A stretch of 64,000 nucleotides of DNA from Deuterostichococcus epilithicus. Its lineage: Eukaryota > Chlorophyta > Trebouxiophyceae > Prasiolales > Stichococcaceae. A program made the position numbers and the translations under genes. The notes beneath the pieces were generated by a model, which searched no databases, was not told where the DNA came from, and worked only from the letters and a program-made list of their open reading frames with translations. The stretch covers positions 186,001-250,000 of the forward strand of contig JAVTLE010000003.1 in NCBI GenBank assembly GCA_033439295.1. Direction: 5' to 3'. This document shows positions 1 through 11,830 of the stretch, piece after piece (within the stretch, counting starts at the first letter, position 1; every line of letters begins with the position of its first letter).

Positions 1-619
1 CTGCAAGATTGCTACGGGGCAGCAGCGTGCGTTACGGACTGCTTGTGTGCAACATGTGTTCATCTGCAGAGTGCCAGCCGGCCAGGTACCAGCTGCTCGA
101 TCGTTGTCGCACCAGGTTGACGCGCAGGACTGCGCCGCGCCCCATCAGGAACTGCAGGTGCTTCGTGCCCGACGGCGACGGCGACACGATGCTGATCTCC
201 ACGCCCTCCTGCCCCACCACCTTGACGCGGCCATCGCTGGTGCCCAGCTGCAACAGGGCAGGTTGTCGGAGGTGACCAACTACAGGAGGGTCAGACTCGG
301 AAGGCACAGGAGAGCGCCGACTGGGTACTTGTGATCCTGTCCTGACTGCCTGTACGTGACATCACGGACGTGTTTTTAAGGCAAGCGCGGCTGCTTCGGT
401 TCCGACACTGCCAGCGGTCAGAGTCAGCTCGATCTGTACCGCCAGCAGGTGCTGAATTGGGTCGTAGGCGAGGCTGTCGGTCGCCTCCGGCAGTCCAGCG
501 TGCCCTGCTGCAAGGGGCTGCAGATGCTCCGCCTCCAGGCGGTCCGGCTCCTCAAGCGCGGGTGGTGTTGGAGGGCGCCCAGTGATCGCGTTTTTCTGCC
601 GTAACAGGTTGCGTATCAT
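1..619 (-). CDS. Tomosyn / Lgl-type syntaxin-binding WD40 protein, N-terminus (cut by window edge)
   Basis: This is the 5' end of a gene that runs off the left edge. Exon 1 is 619..440, with ATG at 619, and exon 2 is 247..113. The joined reading frame gives the opening of the lethal-giant-larvae/tomosyn family: a basic start (MIRNLLRQKN), then LAYDPIQHLLA joined across the intron to LGTSDGRVKV, GQEGVEI and HLQFLMGRGAVLRVN. These are the first WD40 blades of STXBP5-like proteins, which bind syntaxin-type SNAREs and restrain membrane fusion at the cytoplasmic face. Exon 1 ends in phase 0 at LLA|gtacag and exon 2 starts after ttgcag. The family is usually near 1000 residues, so only about a tenth is here. 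Inferred function: regulator of exocytosis. The family call is firm; the exact subgroup is not decided. Confidence 0.8.
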
Positions 620-1394
620 GGCGACTGCGGAAGAGCGATCAGTTATCTAGGGGCTTCCTACAGTTTGCATCAAGCACGCGCGACTACAGAAACACCCGAG
701 GAGCACCGAGAGCTTCTCCCCGAATAACCTCTGGCCAGCAGCTTGGACATAAACTGATTCTCTCGTGCTCTCGTGCTGCCTGACTTGCAGAAGGGAAGCA
801 ACTGACTGCGTAAACCAAAGAAAGAATGGATGCAGCTCCGTCTATACAAAAGGGATTCAGGCGCTCAAGGGCGAGTGAAATTTGACGAAGTTGGCAATAT
901 CCAACATTCGCCACACGGTGGCAGCCGACGCAAGAGCTCAACAGAGCTTCAAGTGCCTTCCAAAGAAACAAATTGCGCGTGGGCGAACTTGCTACGCCGG
1001 TACGCGTAGTCATAGCAATCCCAGCTGGTTGTGGGGAATGAGACTTGCAGACGAGGAAATCTGCAATTTTCGGGGCACAACTGGTGCTGTGCCATGCTGT
1101 TGTTGTTATAATAATGTCCAATCGGCGTGCTGCCCCAGCATTTCTCTACTTCCGCACATTGCTGTTTAAGCAATTTGCTGGTAGTCCAACTGAGCTGCAC
1201 CGCCTGTGGCGCCGCAGTTGTGACTGAATTTAAAAGCGTTATCCCTCGGACAAGCCAGGAGCCGCTGCGTGCCAGTGCCGTGTGCAGACGGCATCAGGCT
1301 GAGGTTGAGCATTCGAGCTTCACTCACATTTCCGCTGGACCTGCAGGCCACATAAGCTGCTGGGAGCGACAGCGTGAGAACATGCAAACTTGAG
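620..1394. other. Intergenic, head-to-head 5' region
   Basis: This stretch lies between the tomosyn-type start (- strand) and the first candidate codon of the SNF2 fragment (+ strand). Short open frames occur on both strands but show no recognisable protein family, no matching splice phases and no biased composition. I see no gene here; it presumably holds both promoters. Confidence 0.5.
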
Positions 1395-4193
1395 ATGGAA
1401 CAGGCGGACACGATGGGAGCCGTCGCGTCACAGATGCAGCCCCCGCCGGATCCGGCGCAGCTTGCAGCAGTTCTCAGCGCAGCGGCGGAAGGCCCTGTCG
1501 CACCCCCGCAAGGCAGTTAGCAACTGGCACATTGGCTCCGCAGTCGCAGCCTCAGCCGCTCCCGCAGCATGGCGCTGCCGCACCAGCGGAGGTCAAGTCG
1601 CGCGTGACGCTGGATGTCAAGCCGCGCATCAAGCCCGAGCCGAAGCAGCAATTTGAGGCCACGCCCGCAGATGGCATGCACTGGCGGCGCCAGTTGAGCT
1701 GATGGGATGTGGTGGGGTGGTCCGCGCATGCTGCCACATTCGCGAGCATCGCGGCTTGCGAGGCCACGGCTGGATTGCAACACCTGCCGGTTGATCTTAA
1801 CACCAACCGACGGCGCAGCGCGCTTCCGATCCAACATGGGATCCAGGTCACCGTCCGCCATCATGGCGCCCAGCTGACACCCTGCTTTCCGCGCTCTGCA
1901 GTGCACGGATCTCCCGTTCGACGAGTCGCCGCACGCGAGCTGCTGTGCCAACTGCCTATGCCTGGTGTGCAACGAGCCGGCACCATGCGCTAATTGGGGC
2001 ACCGGCGAGAAGGTGTGCGGCAATATTTCGAGTCTACAAGTTTTCTGGATCCCTCGAAGGCACGTTGCTGAACAAAGTGGCTTCCTCCAGAAGGGTCCGC
2101 CGCAATCCTAGGCTGATTCTCACCCAGCATGCCATCAGCGCCTGTGGAAGCCTGCAACAATCCTTTCGCGTCATCAAATGCTTCATTTGCGCACCTCGTG
2201 CTGCAGTGGCACCACCACTGCAACGCGGACGAGCGCGCGGAGCGATGGCGGCCGCAGATAGCCGCGGCGCAGCAGGCGGCCGCTGCCTCCGCGCCTGCGG
2301 GCGCCGCCGGCCGCAAGCCGGCGCCTAACGGCGCCTCGCCCGCTGCCGACGGCCAGGTGCCCTCCATCGCTCATGGAGCCATCTCTAGGGGTGTCTGTCC
2401 TGATGCTCAGGGTGTCCCTCCTGATGCCCGACAGTCTAACGAGTAGTGCCTTGCCGCAGGCTGACTGCAGCCAGCTGCGCCACATGGTCGTGTGCTCAGC
2501 TGCCTTATGCTGGGAGCCACAGGCTGGGGGAAAAGGCCTGCCGCTGGCACGGCTCCAGCAGACACTGGCAGCAGTATGGGCCACGGTGGCAGCCAGGAAC
2601 GCGCTCCGGCATCAAACGCTACTAGCCTGTAGCAAACTCTACGCAAACTCATCGCTAGGTGGGTTTGTCTCTCGTGCCGCCGCTGTTGGCCGGCGCCGTG
2701 ACTGGCGAGGGCGGCGTGGAAGGGGAAGAAGAGGAAGAAGAGGAAGACTATGACCCAACAGAGGAGGACCTCATCCATGAGACGCCTGAGGCCACTGCAG
2801 AGGACCTTGAAGGTGCGGCTATGCAAGGCCGGAACCGCGGTGACTGGTTCCAGCGCCGCACAAGGTACTGCAGCAGCGCTGTGGCGGTGCATCGTGTGCT
2901 CACGGCACCCCTTGCCCGCTTCCTGCTGGCTCCGATCGCAGATTGGCTCGTCATTCGACATGGAGACCTACTGCCCCATCTTCTTCGTCATTCACCCCTC
3001 TGATTTGTAGGCGTCCTTCACGGTCTGGAAGCGCGCGAGAAGGCAAACGCTGCTCACGTGCCGCCCAACACGCTGGCTGTCAAGCTGCACTACTTCCAGA
3101 AACGGTCGCTGGGGTGCGCTGGCCAGCCGCCTGCCTGAAACAGTCCTCATCCTGCGGCGCCTCAGCCCCCAGAAACCCTGTTCATCGCCATTTGGGTATT
3201 AATTGCACGCATCACTGCAGGTCCGAACAAAGTCTGTTCATTCTGTGTACTGGAATGCATACTGTGCAGATGGATGCTGGAGCGGGAGCGTTCGACCCGC
3301 GGCGTGTGCGGCGGCATCCTTGCAGGTGTGAGTCACCAGGTTGCATGCATGCATCGCTCAGCAATGCGAGCGCTTGCACCATCACAGATGTTGCAGATGC
3401 AAAGCCACGTATGGCAGAGCTCGTTGGCTCCAATAGCAGGCAGGTCATCACCGGTTTGCATCTGACGGTCTGGTCTCATCGTCCATGCAGATGAGCAGGG
3501 GCTCGGCAAGACAGTACAGGTGATGCTGTCCTCCGACTGCTGTGTGAATGACCTCGGGTGTCATATTGCAGGTGCCGAGTCACCTTGGGTCAAGGATTCA
3601 TGCCATCACTCTCTTTCGTATAAATCCCCTGTTGTCAGTCCGACCGCGCGGCACTGCAGTGGAGAGACGTGTGTGGCACCTGCGACCGTGGCGGGCTGCG
3701 GCGGCGACGCCGGCATTGCTCAGCGTGCTGGCTCCGTCTCTGGCCCTTGGGCCTTGGGCCGGAACGGTTTGCTTAGGCTGAGGCAAGCTTGAAAGGCTTG
3801 GAAGCTTGCCTCAGCCTCAAGGCAAACCGTTCCAGCTTTGGCCACGTGAGAGAGGGGGATGCCGCCGTGTGTGTGCAACGAGCCGCGGTGCAGCAACCTC
3901 TTCGCCTCCCGCCTCCTGCCCCACTCCGGAACAACCCGCAAGTGGCACCATCTACAACTGGCTTCACATACCAGTGCCACTTCGGGGGAGCGCCATGGCC
4001 CAGCTTTACTTCGATGCTGATCCGTGATGCTTGCTTTCCATGACAGGAGGAGAAGCGGGCCATGGCGGCGGCAGCGCTGGGGGACGGCGACGCGGGTGCT
4101 GCGCGGCAGCGGCTGTCGCTGCGCGAGCTGCGCCGCCTGTTCGGCCTCGGCGACGGCGCCGCGCAGCCGACCATCTTCGGAGACGACGCCTGA
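1395..4193 (+). pseudogene. TTF2/RAD5-like SNF2 helicase, apparently internally deleted
   Basis: Pieces of one SNF2-family gene appear in order. There is a Pro/Gln-rich N-terminus from ATG 1395, then a Cys cluster near 1900-2010 (CCANCLCLVCNEPAPC). A further Cys/His piece (HHHCNADERAERW) follows near 2210, and an acidic exon near 2660-2870. Exon 3011..3113 gives LHYFQKRSLG, joining in phase to exon 3270..3324 (WMLERE...GGILA) and exon 3491..3519 (DEQGLGKTVQ, the Walker A box). The last exon, 4047..4193, ends in KRAMAAAALGDGD and LSLRELRRLFGL, the usual C-terminus of this subfamily. Between Walker A and that C-terminus only about 530 bp remain, so the DEGH box and the whole helicase C lobe (roughly 450 residues) are missing. 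The N-terminal part also changes frame near 1500 without a credible intron. This is either a decayed gene or an assembly collapse. A working ATPase cannot be encoded as written. Confidence 0.6.
3761..3833. repeat. Near-perfect 30-bp inverted repeat (hairpin)
   Basis: Arms 3761..3790 and 3802..3833 are reverse complements apart from a two-base length difference and one mismatch region, separated by an 11-base loop. It sits exactly in the short stretch where the helicase core of the SNF2 gene should be. Confidence 0.85.
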
Positions 4194-4903
4194 TGGGAAC
4201 CTGCAAGTCTGCTCGAGCGGGCGGAAGCAGGCACGGCCTGCTGGTTCTGGTTGGACTGGGCGCGTGCGGAGGCGGCTAATGCCAGTGGCAGCAATGTCGC
4301 CTGAGCCTGGCCCTTAGAGCCGCAACGGTCTCGCCCTGTATCTTATATCGTCTGATGACAGAAAGGCACATGGCTGCGGCGTCCAGGCAGCTACTCTGGG
4401 TTATGGCCCCGAAGAGAGCAGTCGGAAACCTTCCGTCTTCAACACTGGTATCACTTAATCCTGCTAGATCAAGCATGAAGGGCTCGCGAGCCCATGCTCG
4501 TCTTTCAGGTGCAGCAGATTTGTACCACCAGGCCACCTGTGTAGGATGTGACTTACTACGTCCGCCTGAACCACCAATGCTTCTGTGCAAATGCGGCGGC
4601 GTATGACAGCTTGGCCTCACCAGCTCAAATTACTCACCCCGGTGAAGACATTGCTGCATGCTGCTTCCTTTGGTTGTGGTGCCAAGACGAGGACGTGAAA
4701 AGAGCTCCTTACTTTCTCCCCAGACTATGACCGAAATGCTCGCATCCGCACGCCATTGCTCAATTTCATCAGAAGGTAAGTCGTGTTCACAACTGTGCCA
4801 ATCGTGGCTGTCGGCCAGCATGCTGGCAGCTGATACAATCGATATCATTGCGCCTACAGATGAACCCTATCCCTACTTGCCCCATCCGCCCGCCATCGCA
4901 GTA
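4194..4903. other. Convergent intergenic region
   Basis: Lies between the 3' end of the SNF2 fragment (+) and the stop codon of the aminotransferase (-). I see no supported gene; the open frames are short and unlike any family I know. It should hold both polyadenylation regions. Confidence 0.5.
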
Positions 4904-7900
4904 TTACTGCTTCCCGAAGTACTGCTGCATCTGGTCGCATGCCTTTTCCAACTTCTCCATGGACTTGCAGAAGCAAAAGCGCACGAGGTGATGCGGCGGG
5001 TCGGGGCTGCTGTAAAAGGCGCTCACCTGCAGGTCAAGCGGCAGGGGTCAGTGCATGTCGGGAGGTCAGTGCTTCAGCCTAGCCATCTGGCTTGCCGCGT
5101 GCCGACTGCAGCACAGTAGTAGGGACCTGTGCAGCGGAGGGGCAGTGGAGCTGGTGTGCATGGGCGCACCCTGTGGAGCTTATGGCCAGCATGGTGCGGG
5201 CCTCACTCTGATCAAAAGATGCGGAGGGAGTGCATCACACACAGGAGCAGCGCCACCGCACGCCCACATTCTGGGTGCAAAAGAGCGCACCGGGATGAGC
5301 GTGACACCGGCCTCAACGGTGAGCCGCTGGCAGAACTCCACGTCCGTTTCCTGCTGGCTGCTGTCACCATTCTCCAGGCCGCCGCCGTTCTGCCGGCTGC
5401 TGCTGGAAGGATTTGCCAGCGGCCGGATGTCTGCCACCAGAAAGTAGGTGCCCTGCAGTTCAGGCGGCGAGGAAAGCAGGTAATGTCAGGCAGCGGCGCT
5501 CTACAACCCATCGAAAGTGGGCCGTCGAGAGGCTTTGGGGCCGCGGTCGCCAGCAAGCTCACGTTGCGGACGGCGCATGGGGCCGGCCGAACGTATCGTC
5601 GGACCCTCCGATGAGCCCAGTGACCTCCGATGAGCCCGGTGACCTCACGACCAAGCTTGACTCGCAATTTGTCGCAATCCGCCTGAGTTCCATGCAGCAG
5701 CGCGCAACACATGGTTCTGACTTGCTGCGCGCCACATGACCGTGCCAGATAATGACATGGCAGCCGATAGATACTCCCACCTGGCCAGCCAACACCCGGA
5801 AGCCAATCTCCTCCAGCCGCCGCTGCAAATACTCGCGGTTGCCCTGAAGCGATGCGCCCAACCCCCTGCACCGGCCACACGCCATGCTGACGCTTTGCAG
5901 TTGGCCGAGTCGAACTGGCGCCAGTCCAATAAGGCAGTCGTTCCCGTTGCAGTGCCGCATGCTGGGCGCGAATCAAACTTGCAGCCCTTCATCCAAGGAC
6001 TGCTTTTGGGCCACGCCAGTGGCGCAGCAGAGCAGTAAGGCGCTATGCAGAAATGCAGGCTGTGCTGCCTGCATAGGACCCCACTGCCATCGGTCTGTCG
6101 TCGTTCTGCGCAAGCACAGCGTGCGTACTTGTAGAAGGACTGCTCGTGTTCGAGGCCGTATGCGACCGCCCGCTGGAAGTTGGAGGGGATGCAGAAGGTG
6201 ACAAACTGGTGCGCCTTGGCTATGGCGCCGATGAGCTGCTTCGGCCCCGTCGCCCAGCCCACCTGTTACAGGTGGACAGGTTCGGCACATGGTGACGCAG
6301 CAAGCACAGGACGGCACGGCATCCATTTCTCTCGCAATTTGAAGATGCCTGGATGGAGGTTGCCGTTTCCTGAAGCACTACACGCATGCCGAAAGCGCCA
6401 GGCGCAGCTGCTGTGCCGATAACTTGCATGGAGCAGGGCTCCGAATCCACGCAGTGTTGAGGGGACCGTTTCAGTGGCTGCCGCCGACCAGCCTGCTCTC
6501 CTGCCATCAGCTGGCGTGGCCCCGGGGCGCCGCTTCCAACGCACGGCGCCACACAGATGCCAGACGACGAACATCGCGGAGGACACACAAGCACGCATGA
6601 TCCAGACACTACAACGCAAGGAATAAAGAATGGGCGGCGCGCCTTCCAGGCGGTGAGGGAGAAGGTTTTGCCGGCGGAGCCAATCCGGATGGTGCGGTCT
6701 GCCATGCCCGGCAGCGCGCGTATGCTGGTGTGCTCCTGCCCCTGGAACACCAGGTGCTCGTACACCTCGTCTGCGTAAAGGGGCAGGAAGATGGCGTTCA
6801 GAAACACGACATGACGAAACGCTCGTAGCTCGATCTCGTGTGTGGAGCAGGGAGCCACTCCTGGCGACACCAGCCTGGCAACACCAGCCTGCTCGTACAC
6901 CTCGTTCGCGGGAGAGCCGGAGGCATCCAGATACAGGGTTGGCGGGGGCCAGATGATGAGCACACACGACAGACCACATGCCCATGCTCGCAAGAGGGGC
7001 ACGTGCGACACAGGGTCAGGCATGACGGCACAATCGGTATTTCAACTCTCCTTGAGCGGGGGCCGTGCCCGGTGCAATTGCTGGCGGTGCCTGTGGGTTG
7101 TGTCATGCGGGGGAGTCGTGGCACCGCAGCATTCCTCGGCACATTGAGCTTTGTGCACACGGTGCACGACCACAGGCCGGGCAGATGATGTGCGCAAAAC
7201 GGGTCGCGGCCGGCACGAGCGTGTACCTGAGATGACATAGGTGTTGTGCTCCACGCACAGCCGTGCAATGAACTCCAGGTCATCCCTCGAGAACACCTTG
7301 CCTGCAGGCGGAAGGCGCAGCAACAGCACTGCGTCACTGCACACATGTCAAGCCCAGCGCCTTCTCGACCCCGGATCTCAACTCGTGCACGCCACAGAAC
7401 CGCCGTCGCCGGTGCGCTTTGAGTCGAGCACACCGATGCGACGGGTGCTGGCATATGCTGTGTGGGTGCATATGCGCTGCCGCAACCCGCCCGGCCTCGA
7501 CCAGAGTCAGACCTCTGACCCCGAACCCTGAACCTGTCCTCCTACCGGTTGGGTTGTGCGGGCTGTTGAGCAGCAGCAGTTTGGTAGCAGGGGAAAACGC
7601 CGCCGCCAGCGCTTCTCGCCGCACGTCCCAGGTCTCCGAGTCCAGCTGCACAATGCGCGGCACACCGCCGGCGCGGCGGCACATGGGGCCGTATGCGTCG
7701 TACATCGGATCCAGCAGCACCACCTGTTGGGTGAGTTGAGGCGACACCCTGTGAGGAAGACTCTTTCAAACAGGAAGGCCGCGAGAGCGGCCCCGCGCAG
7801 TTCAACCAAACGCCATGCATTCGCATCACAGCAACGTCACCTGTGTGGTGAAGTCCTTCCAGTCACGATCAGTGAGGGAATCTGCCAGGTTCAAACGTGA

Positions 7901-9037
7901 GGCTTGGCAGGAAGCCGCCCACCTCGTCGCCGGGGTTCAGCAGCGCCAGCATCGCGGACGATAGCGCCTCTGTGGCGCCGAGGGTGATGAGCGCGTCCGT
8001 CGCAGGATCGACACTGATGCCCGGGTGCGTCGCCTCGGCGTGCGCCGCCACCGCACGCCGCAGCTCCGGCAGCCCCGGCAGCGGCGCATACTGAGACGGC
8101 AGTGACAGCCGAACACANCAATGCCAGCCGGGTACGTGGAAAGGGGGGGGGCAGGCATTGAAGATCGCCCAGGCGTGTCGTCTCGGCATGCACTGCCGCC
8201 GCCTGCAGCAGCCCCAGAAGCGGCGCATGCTGCGACAATGGCAACACCAAATATGTCGTAGGGGCGGGCATGCGACTACGACAACATGGCGGGAGAATGC
8301 GTTAAGCTTGCGCTGGGGCTTTGCGTCGCAGGCGACTGCAACAGCTGTACGGATCAGGAGTGCGTTACAAGCTCTAAAAATGCGGCGCCTTCTCCTAACG
8401 CGTCTCCGCTCACAAGGCGATGTACGTACTGCCTTCGAAAGGCTGTGTGGTAGTTCAGCTTTGCGACGCGGCGCAAATTTCTGAGCGGCAGCACCTTGAA
8501 GACATGCTGGCTCGTCGGTTCTGCCATCACCGATGGAAACATGTTGCCTTGCTGCGCCCACTCACCTGATTGTGGTGCTCTAGCAGTGCTTCACCCGCCA
8601 CGCGCTTCATGCTGTCTGGCCCCTCCGCGTCCGGAAAGCCTGCAGACAATGACTCCAGCGGTCAAATTACGATTTGAAGTGAGCTGGACGTAGCCCACAG
8701 TATCAAAGCAGCCAACAACCATCAAGCTGAAGTGTTAAGGCCGCCCACCTTGACCGAGGTTGATGCTGTTGTGCTGCACCGACAAGTTGGTCATCACAGT
8801 GAAGATCGTGGTCGGCAAGTTGGCGAATGTTTCATTCAGAGGCTTTTGCGCCGTGACTTTGTCGACCTCATCGTTCCCAGAGCACTGCTGGGCGCTGGCG
8901 TGCGTCATTCTGGCGAACTTTGCAGTCCTGCAGATGCTTTTGGGTCCAAGACCCGAAGCGCTCTCAGGCGGTGTGAAGATGCGAAGCAGGGCTTGACCGC
9001 CAGATGGAGAGCACCGGATGATGGCGCGCGGCAACAT
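4904..9037 (-). CDS. Kynurenine / methionine-type aminotransferase (PLP fold type I)
   Basis: Ten exons (9037..8749, 8639..8566, 8090..7923, 7723..7546, 7301..7227, 6770..6643, 6262..6129, 5865..5781, 5452..5291, 5026..4904) close to 1416 nt, 471 aa plus stop. Landmarks of class I/II aminotransferases occur in order: SINLGQGFPD, NQYAPLPGLPELR, TLGATEALSSA (cofactor phosphate loop), LDPMYDAY, NSPHNPTGK, SDEVYEHL, then SAGKTFSLTAWKVGW with the Schiff-base lysine in SAGKTF. It ends LVRFCFCKSMEKLEKA. The closest families are plant and bacterial kynurenine-oxoglutarate / methionine aminotransferases, which transfer amino groups between aromatic or sulfur amino acids and 2-oxo acids. The Arg/Ser-rich first 45 residues could be an organelle-targeting peptide; translation could also begin at a later Met (MTHASAQ). 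Intron 6 has a GC donor (GAAG|gcgcgc). Two introns carry decayed copies of the next exon. Confidence 0.93.
5606..5643. repeat. 19-bp tandem repeat, two copies
   Basis: Two adjacent 19-base units (5606..5624 and 5625..5643) differ at one base. They lie inside aminotransferase intron 8. Confidence 0.85.
6870..6911 (-). repeat. Echo exon: decayed copy of the start of aminotransferase exon 6
   Basis: A 16-base identical run (6905..6890) repeats the first bases of exon 6 (6770 downwards), followed by about 14 bases of weaker similarity. Same orientation, 135 bp upstream of the real exon, inside intron 5. Confidence 0.75.
7519..7541. repeat. Telomere-like motif next to a 5' splice site
   Basis: Degenerate TTTAGGG-type units, read on the minus strand, begin within about 10 bases of the intron 4 donor of the aminotransferase. 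Confidence 0.55.
8160..8243 (-). repeat. Echo exon: decayed copy of aminotransferase exon 3
   Basis: Reading the minus strand, this stretch repeats the acceptor region and the first 80 or so bases of exon 3 (which starts at 8090). About 19 of the first 22 exon bases and about 28 of 36 bases further on match, with one 9-base deletion. Its frame is broken relative to the gene, so it is not a usable alternative exon. It lies 139 bp upstream of the real exon start. One undetermined base (8118) lies between the copies. Confidence 0.88.
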
Positions 9038-9301
9038 GTTTTGCACATATATTCTGGCACGACGTGAGGTGGACACGTGGATGACTAAACACTTGACCTG
9101 TGACGCGAAGTTGAAGTTTCAGTTTCAACTTTGAGTCGATATCTGTAGAATACGTTCAATATACAACAGTGCTCAATGCACGAGTGATGTTGACAGGCCC
9201 CTGCTCCCAGAACCAATGATGCAACATGTGTGACGCCATTTGCATGCATGCCGCGGCATTGCCTCGTTACAACCTCGCAAGTGCAAAGCGGCACGTTGGC
9301 A
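9038..9301. other. Short tandem intergenic gap
   Basis: 264 bp separate the aminotransferase start from the F-box 1 stop, both on the minus strand, so this holds the aminotransferase promoter and the F-box 3' region. A weak inverted repeat around 9108..9132 (AAGTTGAA / TTCAACTT) is the only structure I notice. Confidence 0.5.
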
Positions 9302-11481
9302 TCACCCCACGTCATCATCCGCCGCGTCCAGCAAAAAGCCGAAGTGCGTCCTCATACGCGCGGACCCGTGTGCGCTGTCGCGGTTCCACCAGTACATCTG
9401 GCGCTCGTCAGGCACGTCAAAGCTGCGCAGCACCCGCCGCAGGGCTGCCATACCAGGCTGCTGTAGCGCGGAGACCCCGCCATCCTCCAGCAACTGCTGC
9501 TTCGTTTTCTGCATCGGACTTTCCACCCCAGCACCAACTGGCAGCGCGCCTGCTCCTGGCGGCAGCGCGTCGCAGATGGCGGCCGGCCGCGCCTGCAGCA
9601 AAGCCTCTGCACTGCAGCGCTGCAGCGCCTGCCGCAGTGGGAAGGCCAGAAGCACCTGCGCAGCCGATGCAGCGGCTCCTCCACTTGCAGGACGCCTGCC
9701 TGGTGGTCATGTGGATGCAATTTGGTGGGAATCGCCATTGGGGCTGACAACTGAGACTGACGACTTGGAGACTGCACCAAGACGAAAAGGGTCATTGACT
9801 GCTCAACGCCACCTGAGACCGGAATGCCGCTGCGCCGCCATCCTGCAGGCTGAGCTCCCCTGACAAACGGCTCGCGTCCATCGAGACCGCAGAGCCGGCC
9901 ATGATACCGACCCAGTCGAGGTACGCGTGCGCCGCCTGCGCCACCAGCATCCAGACGCTACCATGCCTGCACTCACACCACACATCAGCCCTCTGCATTC
10001 TGAGTGACAGCCGCATCACACCATGATTAAGAGAATACCAGATATCAGGCAATGCGTTACGTCCATACACCGCTCAGCTGTGGCCAAAATCAGCAGATCA
10101 GCAGCATTGGATTGCTCGTGTAGGCTGGGCCAAGCCTGCATCCTTGCGCCGCACGCACCGCATGGCGGTGGGCACCAGCGCGCGCAGCTGCAGTCCGAGG
10201 CTGTCGGCAACGATGGTGCAGGTGACACGCAGCGCCTGTGGTGCACCACATCCGCTTCTCTCATTGAGCACGAACGTTCAGGCATGCAACTGGGTCCGAG
10301 ACGCCTGGCAGAGCCGAGCGGCTGCTGGCATGCGAGGAGAGCGCAGGCCCTACCTTGGCCAGGTGGCGCGGGTACCTAGCAGCGGCTGACCCGATGGAGT
10401 CGCGAAGGGCGTTTTTGGACGGGCAGAGCTTGTTCCCAATGTCCTGCACAGCACGGTGGGAAGGGCCCATGACGCACAGGTGCAGCTGCCGGGAGCTATC
10501 ATGGGACTGCACGGAACGGTCGATGGGTCCGTGGCTGCAGAACAACACGCATCTTGGCTTCCGTCGGGAACGCGTGCCGAAGCAGACGCTCCATGTGCGT
10601 CATTTATAAAATGCCTTCGCAGTTATAGACGAGCCAAGGCTGTCAGCGCAATAGCATTTCAGCTGCTGCCCAAGCCTGAACAGCACGCAATATGCAGCCT
10701 CTGCAAGGTGTCTACAGGTGGCCGCCGGGCAGGAAGCTGTGATTGAAGATGTACCTGCCACATGGACAACAGCCCCTCGCAGATGGCAAAGCACTCCTCC
10801 TGGAAGCCGACGGCTGCATGGCGCAGCTCTATCCGCAACAGCCCTGCGACGGGCAACAAGCAGCACTTTTGGCGAGATTGAGCACTGCTGCTTGAGATGC
10901 ATACAGCTCCAAGCAACGATGCAGGCGCAGGCGCAGAACGGAATCGGCAGCGGTCATCTGTACGCATAGGCCGCGTCTGGTGTCCTGCAGAACAGAGTGG
11001 AACACGGAAGCTCACGCAGGCGTTTGCCGGTGCGCGCGAGCAGCCACTCGGGCTGCACTCCTGCAGCTGTGCATACACAACCGGTGGGAGGCCCGCCAAC
11101 CTCTGATGCCGCATAGTCCATCGTCAACGGGCGCATGCCCTTTTGCAGCCACGGCAGCCGTGTCGCGGTCTCTCGCACGGCGCCGGCCAGCGCGGGCTTC
11201 CAGTTGAAGGCCCTCACGGCCGCGGCGCGCCACAGCTCGTCCGACTGCGCAACGCCGCGCAGGTGGAGGCACACGCCGGCGACCGCCGCGAGGTCCGCCG
11301 TGCTGCAGTGCCGCAGAATAGCCACCTGCATCTCCTGTGGCAGCGTGTCCAAGCTGAGACGCTCTCGGGCTTCCAGGCACTGACTCTCAACATGGCGCTG
11401 GTCTGCAGCTGCTTGGCGCGTCGCACTTGCAAGCTGTGGCACAGCGCCGTCAGGTGCCCTTATGCTTACAAATGACTGCAT
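9302..11481 (-). CDS. F-box protein with helical C-terminal region (F-box 1)
   Basis: Six exons (11481..11082, 10843..10755, 10506..10354, 10235..10159, 9966..9813, 9655..9302) close to 1227 nt, 408 aa. Residues about 39-90 form an F-box: LDTLPQEMQVAILRHC, then LAAVAGVCLHLRGVAQSDELW. F-box proteins dock on SKP1 and present substrates to SCF ubiquitin ligases. The rest lacks kelch, LRR or WD40 repeats. It is predicted mostly helical (QEECFAICEGLLSMW, VWMLVAQAAHAYLDWVG, AAAFRSQ then VLLAFPLRQALQ) and ends LRRVLRSFDVPDERQMYW. The same order of motifs occurs in the F-box gene at 57172-60461, so the two look like paralogues. A possible cullin-repeat-like fold is my inference from spacing of Trp/Phe and the FR..V...LR pattern. 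The substrate is unknown. The start at 11481 is the first in-frame ATG. Confidence 0.78.
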
Positions 11482-11830
11482 GGCGTCGCTGTGATCGGAT
11501 GCGATCAGCACATTCGCATGCAACAGGAAGTAATGAGAAAGGGTTTGAGACGCTCAAGACTTAGTGTAAGCCTGCCGCGGGCAGTTCGATGCAGGAAGAA
11601 TCCTTGAGACGGATTGGTCACAGAGTGGCGAATGTGTGCCTCGCTGCACCGCCTGCACCTTCAATGTTCATGGCACGTGACCTGTTGATCTCATACGTCA
11701 GGCTATTGGACATTGGCGGGAGAGCCGAGGGTTTCAGTGAGTCATCAGGCCCAACACGAATTTACACGCACGAGCTCACTGCGCACACAGCATGTAGGCG
11801 CGCGCTGGAGGTGTCAGCGGCCACAGCACC
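11482..11830. promoter_or_regulatory. Shared divergent promoter region, F-box 1 / AZG permease
   Basis: Only 349 bp separate two divergent start codons. No TATA box or clear motif was recognised; the promoter role is inferred from the head-to-head layout. Confidence 0.45.

Noticed and set aside
9038-9076. Upstream in-frame GTG as aminotransferase start
   Set aside because: An ATG at 9037 in the same frame is the better nuclear start.
11482-11523. Upstream in-frame TTG as F-box 1 start
   Set aside because: Non-ATG start is unlikely; ATG 11481 is used.
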